NCBI GenBank assembly: GCA_020633775.1
Contig: JACKDA010000029.1
Span: 1 to 12,771 of the forward strand
Source: Gemmatimonadales bacterium
GTDB lineage: Bacteria > Gemmatimonadota > Gemmatimonadetes > Gemmatimonadales > GWC2-71-9
Direction of reading: 5' to 3'
DNA: 12,771 nt
Shown here: positions 7,677 through 12,771 of the stretch, piece by piece
Numbering within the stretch: position 1 is the first letter of the stretch
Layout: every line of letters begins with the position of its first letter
Position numbers and translations under genes: made by a program
Notes under the pieces: generated by a model
What the model was told of the DNA's origin: nothing
What the model saw: the letters and a program-made list of their open reading frames with translations, nothing else
Databases searched by the model: none

Positions 7677-7687
7677 TGGAACGGGTC

Positions 7688-8587
7688 ATGGTCCACAGGC
7701 GACTCGGGATGGTGCTGGCGCTGACGGCGGCCTTCCTCCTCGTGGAGGTGGTCGGCGGCTACCTGTCGGGGTCACTGGCGTTGCTGGCCGACGCCGGGCA
7801 CATGGCCACCGACGTGGGCGCCCTCGCCCTCGCGACGATCGGGGCCCGGATCGCCGCCCGGCGCGCCCACGCGGCCCACCGCTTCGGCAACCTCCGCTGG
7901 GAGGTGCTCGCGGCGCTCGTCAACGGGGTCGTCCTCTTCAGCATCGCCGTGGGGATCTCGATCGAGGCGGTGGGCCGGCTGCGCGAACCCCACGCGATCG
8001 ACGCCGTGCTCTTCGGCTCCGTGGCGGCGGCCGGGCTGGTCGTGAACCTGATCTCGCTCCGGGTGCTGCACGGCCACCACCACCACGACCTGAACGTCCG
8101 CGGGGCATACCTCCACATCCTGGGCGACGTCCTGGGCAGCGTGGGGGCGATTGCCGCCGCCGTCGTCATCCAGACCACCGGCTGGCTCCCCGCCGACCCG
8201 ATCATCTCGGTGCTGATCTCGCTGCTCATCCTGCGCTCGGCGTGGCGGCTGATCCGCGAGTCGGGCGAGATCCTCCTCGACAAGGTGCCGCCGCACGTGA
8301 GCGTCGCCGAGGTGGAGGCGCGGCTGCTCGCCGCCGCCGAGGTCGACCGGGTGCACGACGTCCACGTCTGGACCGTGACGCCGGGGCTGGTGGCGATGAG
8401 CGCCCACGTGGTGGCCCCGGAACTGGCCGACCACCCGGGGGTCCTCCGGCAGCTGACCGAGGCGATGGGCGCCCTCGGTGTCGATCATGTCACGATCCAG
8501 CTCGAGACCGGGGAACCCTGCGAGGGCGAGGACTGCGGCGAGCACGCCCATCCACCGGTGCGCGGGGCCGCGACGACCCCGGGGTGA
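7688..8587 (+). CDS. Cation diffusion facilitator (CzcD/ZitB-type Zn2+/Co2+/Cd2+ exporter)
   Basis: A 299-residue inner-membrane metal/proton antiporter that expels divalent transition metals from the cytoplasm. About six membrane helices are visible. The two HxxxD metal sites typical of zinc-type CDF proteins are intact: HMATD (His38/Asp42) in helix 2 and HILGD (His143/Asp147) in helix 5. A short His-rich loop (His128, 130-133) lies between helices 4 and 5. The cytoplasmic C-terminal domain carries VHDVHVWTVTPG and VDHVTIQLE, and the end holds two Cys and two His that could bind metal. ATG 7688 gives the normal N-terminus; the frame is open to 7559, but that part overlaps the divergent gene and lacks family similarity. 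Its partner across the intergenic region is another divalent-cation-linked membrane protein. Exact metal specificity cannot be fixed from sequence. Confidence 0.93.
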   Translation: MVHRRLGMVLALTAAFLLVEVVGGYLSGSLALLADAGHMATDVGALALATIGARIAARRAHAAHRFGNLRWEVLAALVNGVVLFSIAVGISIEAVGRLREPHAIDAVLFGSVAAAGLVVNLISLRVLHGHHHHDLNVRGAYLHILGDVLGSVGAIAAAVVIQTTGWLPADPIISVLISLLILRSAWRLIRESGEILLDKVPPHVSVAEVEARLLAAAEVDRVHDVHVWTVTPGLVAMSAHVVAPELADHPGVLRQLTEAMGALGVDHVTIQLETGEPCEGEDCGEHAHPPVRGAATTPG

Positions 8588-8592
8588 GCGAC

Positions 8593-8621
8593 TTGCGGCG
8601 CGCGTGAGCGCCCGATATATA
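8593..8621 (+). promoter_or_regulatory. Sigma-70-like promoter of the typA unit
   Basis: TTGCGG (8593-8598) and TATATA (8616-8621) are separated by exactly 17 bp. The TATATAT run is the most striking AT island in this GC-rich intergenic stretch. Transcription would begin near 8628, giving a leader of about 37 nt before the typA GTG. Confidence 0.65.
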
Positions 8622-8631
8622 TGGCGCCCTT

Positions 8632-8646
8632 GGGCCATGGTGGCCC
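8632..8646 (+). promoter_or_regulatory. Hairpin at the 5' end of the typA leader
   Basis: GGGCCA (8632-8637) pairs perfectly with TGGCCC (8641-8646) around the loop TGG. If transcription starts near 8628 the hairpin sits almost at the 5' end of the mRNA and ends 6 nt before the AAGG ribosome binding site, so it could stabilise the message or influence initiation. Confidence 0.5.
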
Positions 8647-8651
8647 GCTGA
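8637..8651 (+). other. Four-codon mini-ORF in the typA leader (MVAR-stop)
   Basis: ATG GTG GCC CGC TGA begins in the leader hairpin, and the last base of its stop is the first A of the AAAGG that serves typA. It has no Shine-Dalgarno sequence of its own. It may be accidental; its position would allow leader translation to open the hairpin or feed ribosomes to typA. Confidence 0.25.
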
Positions 8652-8664
8652 AAGGCAGTTCCAG

Positions 8665-10518
8665 GTGCAGATCCGCAACATCGCCATCATCGCGCACGTC
8701 GACCACGGGAAGACCACCCTGGTCGACCAGATGCTCCGGCAGGCCGGGGCGTTCCGCGCGAACCAGCAGGTCGACGAGCGGGTCATGGACTCGAACCCGC
8801 TCGAGAAGGAGCGGGGGATCACCATCCTCGCGAAGAACACCGCCGTAAGCTGGGGCGGGGTCAAGATCAACATCGTCGACACCCCCGGCCACGCCGACTT
8901 CGGTGGCGAGGTCGAGCGGGTCCTCCGGATGGTCGACGGGGTGCTGATCCTGGTCGATGCCGCCGAGGGGCCGATGCCGCAGACGCGGTTCGTCACCCGC
9001 AAGGCGCTCGCCCTCGGCCACCAGCCGATCGTGGCGATCAACAAGATCGACCGGCAGGACGCCGAGCCGATGCGGGTCCACGACGAGGTGCTGTCGCTCT
9101 TCCTCGACCTCGACGCGACCGAGGCGCAGCTCGACTGCCCGTTCCTGTACACCATCAGCCGGCAGGGCGTCGCCACCGCGGACCTCGCCGTCCCCGGCAC
9201 CTCGCTCGACCCGCTCTTCCAGACCATCCTCGACACGGTGCCCCCGCCCTCGGGCGACCCCGCGGCGCCGTTCCAGATGCTGATCTCGACCCTCGACTTC
9301 TCCAGCTTCCTGGGCCGGATCGCGATCGGGAAGATCGAGCGCGGGCAGATCCGGGTCGGCGACCAGGTCGCCCTGCTCCCGCTCGGTGAGCCGGGGCTGG
9401 TGAGCGAGAGCGAGGGGATCGACCGGGCCCGGGTCACCAAGCTGTTCACCTTCGACGGGTTGAACCGGGTCGAGGTCCAGGAGGCCGGGGCGGGCGAGAT
9501 CGTCGCGCTGGCCGGCTTCGAGGGGATCGAGATCGGCAAGACCCTCGCGGCGATCGAGACGCCCGAGCGGCTCGAGGGCATCGCGGTCGAGGAACCGACG
9601 ATCTCGGTCGACTTCATCGTGAACAACTCCCCGTTCGCGGGGCGCGAGGGGAAGTTCGTCACCTCGCGGCAGCTCCGGGACCGGCTGTTCAAGGAGCTGG
9701 AGCGCAACGTCGCCCTCCGGGTCGAGCCGACCGACTCGCCCGACACCCACGCGGTGAGCGGGCGGGGCGAGCTCCACCTCGGCATCCTGATGGAGACGAT
9801 GCGGCGCGAGGGCTACGAGTTCCAGGTTTCCCGGCCGCGGGTCATCCTCCACGAGGGACCCGCCGGGGAACGGCTGGAGCCGTACGAGGAGTTGACGATC
9901 GACGTGCCCGAGGAGTATATGGGCGTCGTGATGGAGAAACTCGGACCGCGCCGCACCGAAATGATCGAGATGCGGAACCCGGGGCAGGGCATGGTCCGGC
10001 TGACGTTCAAGATCCCGGCACGCGGACTCTTCGGGTACCGCTCGGAGTTCCTGACCGACACGCGCGGCACCGGGATCATGAACCACCGGTTCCTGGCGTA
10101 CGGGCCGTGGGCCGGGCCGATGGCGGGGCGCAAGCGGGGCGTGCTGGTCGCCGATCGGGAGACCCCGGTCGTCGGCTTCGCGCTCAACAACCTGCAGGAG
10201 CGCGCCCAGCTGTTCGTCTCCCCCGGCGAGCAGGTGTACGAGGGGATGATCGTCGGCGAGAACTCGCGGCCGGGCGACATGGACGTGAACGTGGGCAAGG
10301 AGAAGAAGCTCACGAACATGCGGACCACCGCGTCCGACGAGAACATCCAGCTCGAGACCCCGCGGGACATCACGCTGGAGTATGCCCTCGAGTACATCGA
10401 GGAGGACGAGCTGATCGAGGTCACGCCGGAGAACATCCGGCTCCGCAAGCGGCAGTTGCTGGCTCACGAACGGAAGAAGGCGCAGCGCGCGGCGAACCGG
10501 GTCGCCGACGCGTCCTGA
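8665..10518 (+). CDS. typA: Ribosome-associated translational GTPase TypA/BipA
   Basis: A 617-residue GTPase of the EF-G/LepA family that binds the 70S ribosome, assists large-subunit assembly and is needed mainly at low temperature or under stress. GTPase motifs are intact: G1 AHVDHGKTT (10-18), G2 ERGITI (49-54), G3 DTPGH (72-76) and G4 NKID (126-129). EF-G-like domains II, III and V follow. The TypA-specific C-terminal domain is marked by FGYRSEFLTDTRGTGIMN and the downstream lysine-rich segment GKEKKLTNMR. Length is normal (E. coli about 607). The start is GTG, 9 nt after AAAGG; no ATG or GTG lies upstream in frame before the promoter. Its own promoter and leader hairpin precede it, and a small acidic gene follows after 31 nt and probably shares the transcript. 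Confidence 0.97.
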   Translation: MQIRNIAIIAHVDHGKTTLVDQMLRQAGAFRANQQVDERVMDSNPLEKERGITILAKNTAVSWGGVKINIVDTPGHADFGGEVERVLRMVDGVLILVDAAEGPMPQTRFVTRKALALGHQPIVAINKIDRQDAEPMRVHDEVLSLFLDLDATEAQLDCPFLYTISRQGVATADLAVPGTSLDPLFQTILDTVPPPSGDPAAPFQMLISTLDFSSFLGRIAIGKIERGQIRVGDQVALLPLGEPGLVSESEGIDRARVTKLFTFDGLNRVEVQEAGAGEIVALAGFEGIEIGKTLAAIETPERLEGIAVEEPTISVDFIVNNSPFAGREGKFVTSRQLRDRLFKELERNVALRVEPTDSPDTHAVSGRGELHLGILMETMRREGYEFQVSRPRVILHEGPAGERLEPYEELTIDVPEEYMGVVMEKLGPRRTEMIEMRNPGQGMVRLTFKIPARGLFGYRSEFLTDTRGTGIMNHRFLAYGPWAGPMAGRKRGVLVADRETPVVGFALNNLQERAQLFVSPGEQVYEGMIVGENSRPGDMDVNVGKEKKLTNMRTTASDENIQLETPRDITLEYALEYIEEDELIEVTPENIRLRKRQLLAHERKKAQRAANRVADAS

Positions 10519-10539
10519 TCCCCCAATACCCGGACCACT

Positions 10540-10544
10540 GGAGG
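10540..10544 (+). promoter_or_regulatory. Ribosome binding site of the acidic small protein
   Basis: GGAGG lies 5 nt before the ATG at 10550. This near-consensus site is the main evidence that the low-complexity frame is really translated. Confidence 0.75.
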
Positions 10545-10549
10545 TCACC

Positions 10550-10771
10550 ATGTCGGCGTGGGAGGCGTCCCTCGAGGCCACGCTCGAGGAGGACCAGATC
10601 CTCTTGAAGCGGCGGTTGGACGAGGACGATGAGGACGAGGACTTCGACTTCGATGACGACGAGGACGAGGACGGCGACGACCTCGACGAGGACGACGAGG
10701 ACGACGACGAGGACGAGGACGACGAGGACTACGACGACTTCTCGTTCGACGACGACGACGACGACGACTGA
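10550..10771 (+). CDS. Hyperacidic 73-residue protein of unknown function
   Basis: I do not recognise a family. Residues 1-23 could form an amphipathic helix (MSAWEASLEATLEED, then a basic LLKRRL). Residues 24-73 are almost only Asp and Glu (42 of 50), broken by single Phe, Leu, Tyr, Gly and Ser, and the end is seven consecutive Asp. Overall there are 47 acidic against 3 basic residues, so net charge is about -44. The gene has a strong ribosome binding site, begins 31 nt after typA and ends 14 nt before a strong terminator-like hairpin, so it should be the last gene of the typA unit. No signal peptide or membrane segment is present, hence a cytoplasmic protein. Acidic tails of this kind occur in proteins that mimic nucleic acid, bind basic ribosomal proteins or polymerase, or chelate cations; none of these can be chosen from sequence. 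It is real with good probability, but low-complexity coding could mislead. Confidence 0.75.
   Translation: MSAWEASLEATLEEDQILLKRRLDEDDEDEDFDFDDDEDEDGDDLDEDDEDDDEDEDDEDYDDFSFDDDDDDD
10617..10768 (+). repeat. GAC/GAG trinucleotide low-complexity tract, ending in seven GAC units
   Basis: The 3' two thirds of the acidic gene consist of GAC, GAG and a few GAT codons. It is interrupted by Phe, Tyr, Leu, Gly and Ser codons and finishes with seven identical GAC triplets (10748-10768) before the stop. Slippage in steps of 3 would change the acidic tail length without breaking the frame. Confidence 0.85.
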
Positions 10772-10785
10772 CGCCGCCCGCGACG

Positions 10786-10819
10786 GTCGGCCCCCGGCGG
10801 TGCCCCGCCGGGGGCCGAC
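10786..10819 (+). terminator. Strong hairpin, rho-independent-like terminator without U-tract
   Basis: GTCGGCCCCCGGCGG (10786-10800) pairs perfectly over 15 bp with 10805-10819 around the loop TGCC. It stands 14 nt after the stop of the acidic gene. No run of T follows, as is common in high-GC genomes, so it may end transcription with help from Rho or act mainly as a 3' stabiliser. The symmetric stem would look the same from the other strand. Confidence 0.75.
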
Positions 10820-10849
10820 GCACGTCCGGGCCGGCGCGGGCGCGCGCGC

Positions 10850-11884
10850 ATGAGCACGATCCTGATCGCCAGCCCGCTCGAGGCGGAGCTGGCGGCCCGC
10901 ATCGCCGAGGCGCACCCGGGCGGTGCGGTGATCCACCGACCCGATCTCGTCCCGGCCGCGCGGTACCCGGCCGACCATGTCGGGGCCCCGCTGGTGCGCG
11001 ACCCCGAGGCCGAGGCCGAGTGGCGCGGCCTGCTCGCGCGGGCCGACATCCTGTTCGACCTCGACTGGACCCACCTCGAGGACCTGCCCGACCTCGCCCC
11101 GCAGCTGCGCTGGATCCAGGCCAGCAGCTCGGGTATCGGGCCGCTGCTGAGCCGCCATCGGTATCCCCAGCGGCTGCCCGACACGGTGATCACCCGCGCC
11201 AGCGGGGTGCACGCCCAGCCGCTCACCGAGTTCGCGTTGATGGTGATGCTGATGCACGCCCGGCGCCACGACCTGATGGCGACGCAGCAGCGCGCGCGAC
11301 GCTGGACCCGGTTCGCCGGCACCGACCTCCGCGAGCGCACGGTGGTGATCATCGGACTCGGCGCGATCGGGGCCGAGCTGGCGCGCTGCTGCGCCGCGCT
11401 GGGGATGCGCGTCGTGGGCGTCGGGCGGACCGCCGAGGTGCCCGAGGCCGCCGCGCCGCACCTGGCGGGGTACCATCCCCACACCGCGCTCGATGCGGTG
11501 CTGCCGGAGGCGGAGTTCCTCGTGCTGGTGGCGCCGCACACCGCCGCGACGCGCGGCCTCCTGGGCGCCGATCGGCTCGCCCGCCTGCCGCGCGGGGCCG
11601 TGCTCGTGAACATCGCCCGCGGCGCCCTGGTCGACGAACCGGCCCTGATCGCGGCCCTCCGCTCGGGGCACCTCGGCGGCGCCGGCCTCGATGTCGTCGC
11701 CGACGAACCGCTCGCCGAGTCGAGCCCGCTGTGGGACCTCCCCAACGTGCTCATCAGCCCGCACTCGGCCGGCACCAGCGACCGGGAGAATGCGCGGTTG
11801 GTGGAGCTCTTCCTCGACAACCTCGCCCGGTTCCGCGCCGGGACACCGCTGCGCAACGTGGTGCAGCCGCGCGAGCTGCTCTAG
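10850..11884 (+). CDS. NAD(P)-dependent D-2-hydroxyacid dehydrogenase
   Basis: A 344-residue member of the D-isomer-specific 2-hydroxyacid dehydrogenase family (phosphoglycerate dehydrogenase, glyoxylate/hydroxypyruvate reductase, D-lactate dehydrogenase relatives), which reduces 2-keto acids or runs the reverse. The Rossmann cofactor loop is GLGAIG (169-174). The catalytic triad is visible as Arg257 in NIARGALVDE, Glu286 in VVADEPL and His305 in ISPHSAG. An N-terminal substrate domain (about 1-120) and a short C-terminal return segment complete the fold. It lacks the ACT-type regulatory domain of long SerA enzymes. The ATG has no Shine-Dalgarno sequence; the 30 nt between the terminator hairpin and the ATG are nearly pure G and C with no visible promoter, so initiation may be leaderless or fed by read-through. 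Substrate cannot be determined; neighbours give no pathway clue. It converges on the next gene with a 3-nt gap. Confidence 0.93.
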   Translation: MSTILIASPLEAELAARIAEAHPGGAVIHRPDLVPAARYPADHVGAPLVRDPEAEAEWRGLLARADILFDLDWTHLEDLPDLAPQLRWIQASSSGIGPLLSRHRYPQRLPDTVITRASGVHAQPLTEFALMVMLMHARRHDLMATQQRARRWTRFAGTDLRERTVVIIGLGAIGAELARCCAALGMRVVGVGRTAEVPEAAAPHLAGYHPHTALDAVLPEAEFLVLVAPHTAATRGLLGADRLARLPRGAVLVNIARGALVDEPALIAALRSGHLGGAGLDVVADEPLAESSPLWDLPNVLISPHSAGTSDRENARLVELFLDNLARFRAGTPLRNVVQPRELL

Positions 11885-11902
11885 GGCTCAGCGCCGCAGC
11901 TC
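11873..11902. terminator. Possible bidirectional hairpin across the convergent stops
   Basis: GAGCTGC (11873-11879) and GCAGCTC (11896-11902) are reverse complements around a 16-nt loop that contains both stop codons of the converging genes. The stem is short and no T-run follows on either side, so this is a weak candidate. Confidence 0.25.
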
Positions 11903-12771
11903 CTCCAGCGCCTCCTCCGTGAACGGGTTGCGGCCGGCGCGAAGCTCCTGCACCCACATCCGCTGCTTGATCGCGGCGGTCTCGCCGAGGCCGCGCGTGA
12001 CGACATCGGCGAGGTAGGCCTCGTAGTCCGTTGCCGCACCGTCGAGATCGCCGGTCAGCGCCCGGGCAAGCCCGCGCGAGTCATGGTAGCGCGCCACATC
12101 GGCCGGGGCGCCCTCGGCCACCGCGCGGTCGCACGCCGGCATCGCCTCCGCGGCGAGCCCGTTCAGCGCACCGCGCCAGCACAGCGTGTTCGCATACCCG
12201 GCGTCCCCGGGATCCTGCATCGCCCGCCGCAACGCCGTCGCGGCCGCCGCGCCGAAGCGCGTCGCCAGGCCCGAGTCGCCGACGAGCGCGGCCTGCCGCG
12301 CCCAGAACCCGAGCCGGGTCAGGCTGTCCACGGGGTCCGGGGAGAAGCCGAGTTCCCGGGCGACGTAGCGTGGCACGGCCTCGAGGCGGTCGTCGTGCAG
12401 CGCGACGCTGGCGAGGGCGGCATACCCCTCGCGCAGGATGATGGGGTCCGTGCCGAGCCGCCGGCGCAGTGAGTCCTCGACCGCCGCCGGCGAGGACGCG
12501 GTGCCCTCGAGCAGCATCGCCAGGGCGCGCAGGGCCATGAACCGGTTCGCATGCGCCCGGGTCCCGATGCGGGGATCATTCATCGCGGCGAGCGCGATCG
12601 GGATCGCGGTATCCAGCGTCGCCCGCATCAGGTCCCAGCGGCCGGCCTGTCCCTCGGCCACTGCCCGATCAATGCGATACGGGTTGGCCTGGGTCGGATC
12701 GTCGCGATGGATCGCATCGACGCGGTGGGTGACCTGGTCCCAGACCGCCGCGGCGGCGTCGAACGCACCGA
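11888..12771 (-). CDS. TPR-like helical-repeat protein, C-terminal part (start outside window)
   Basis: The last 293 residues of a protein whose N-terminus lies beyond the right edge. A GTG at 12661 is possible as a start, but the frame stays open without a stop to the window end and the extra sequence (VWDQVTHRVDAIHRDD...) looks coding, so a longer protein is more likely. The visible part is Ala/Leu/Arg-rich and all helical. It has repeat-like helix pairs such as RGLARALTGDLDGAATDYEAYL, where the G-D spacing and following aromatic residue resemble a degenerate TPR unit. It ends with WVQELRAGRNPFTEEALEELRR, a closing pattern I associate with C-termini of other TPR proteins. No catalytic motif, signal peptide or membrane helix is visible in this portion. 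The missing N-terminus could hold a kinase, DNA-binding or signalling domain; nothing here decides that. Confidence 0.7.
   Translation of the reverse strand, partial: GAFDAAAAVWDQVTHRVDAIHRDDPTQANPYRIDRAVAEGQAGRWDLMRATLDTAIPIALAAMNDPRIGTRAHANRFMALRALAMLLEGTASSPAAVEDSLRRRLGTDPIILREGYAALASVALHDDRLEAVPRYVARELGFSPDPVDSLTRLGFWARQAALVGDSGLATRFGAAAATALRRAMQDPGDAGYANTLCWRGALNGLAAEAMPACDRAVAEGAPADVARYHDSRGLARALTGDLDGAATDYEAYLADVVTRGLGETAAIKQRMWVQELRAGRNPFTEEALEELRR

Noticed and set aside
8621..8848. ATG-initiated 75-codon frame overlapping the start of typA
   Set aside because: Its ATG overlaps the TATATA -10 element and so would not be transcribed, and the product is an out-of-frame Ser/Thr/Arg-rich shadow of typA.
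8485..10581. 698-codon minus-strand frame opposite typA
   Set aside because: It is an antisense shadow of typA, which has all GTPase motifs, a promoter and normal length.
10421..11764. 447-codon minus-strand frame covering the acidic gene and the dehydrogenase, with a Val-rich stretch
   Set aside because: The Val run is just the antisense of GAC/GAG codons. The plus strand has the dehydrogenase catalytic residues and a good ribosome binding site for the acidic gene.

Overview
The window is a GC-rich (about 70% by eye) stretch of a bacterial chromosome. It carries nine protein genes plus one small acidic gene, and nearly every base is coding. Outer-membrane biogenesis functions (a SurA-type chaperone and a lipid-anchored parvulin-like protein) point to a diderm. 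GC content, gene style and short spacing fit Gemmatimonadota or a similar high-GC diderm phylum, but no rRNA or marker decides this, so the assignment is inference. I see no tRNA, rRNA, CRISPR array, insertion sequence, phage gene or attachment site.

Region 1 (1-6273, plus strand) is one tightly packed gene string: the 3' part of mfd (transcription-repair coupling factor, entering from the left edge), a lipoprotein with a PpiC-like domain, a SurA-type periplasmic chaperone with two parvulin domains, pdxA (vitamin B6 synthesis) and a family 2 glycosyltransferase. After mfd the junctions are 37 nt, then overlaps of 1, 4 and 4 nt, so the last four genes are very probably co-transcribed and translationally coupled. 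The surA-pdxA adjacency is also known from Escherichia coli. A perfect 13-bp hairpin lies inside pdxA.

Region 2 (6295-8587) holds two divergent membrane-protein genes: a CorC/HlyC-family DUF21-CBS protein (minus strand, convergent with the glycosyltransferase) and a cation diffusion facilitator (plus strand). They share a 58-bp intergenic region containing mirrored Shine-Dalgarno sequences and an 8-bp palindrome, which suggests linked expression and a shared theme of divalent metal homeostasis.

Region 3 (8588-10819) is a well-delimited transcription unit. It has a promoter with a 17-bp spacer, a leader hairpin containing a four-codon mini-ORF, typA/bipA (ribosome-associated GTPase), a 73-residue hyperacidic protein with a strong ribosome binding site, and a 15-bp perfect terminator-like hairpin. 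The acidic protein is the least explained gene here.

Region 4 (10850-12771) has a D-2-hydroxyacid dehydrogenase (plus) convergent, with a 3-nt gap, on the C-terminal part of a TPR-like helical-repeat protein (minus) that runs off the right edge.

Most of the window is housekeeping. The points that deserve attention are the acidic microprotein behind typA, the typA leader, the pdxA hairpin, the altered division of labour between the two parvulin domains of the SurA homologue, and the compact divergent control region.
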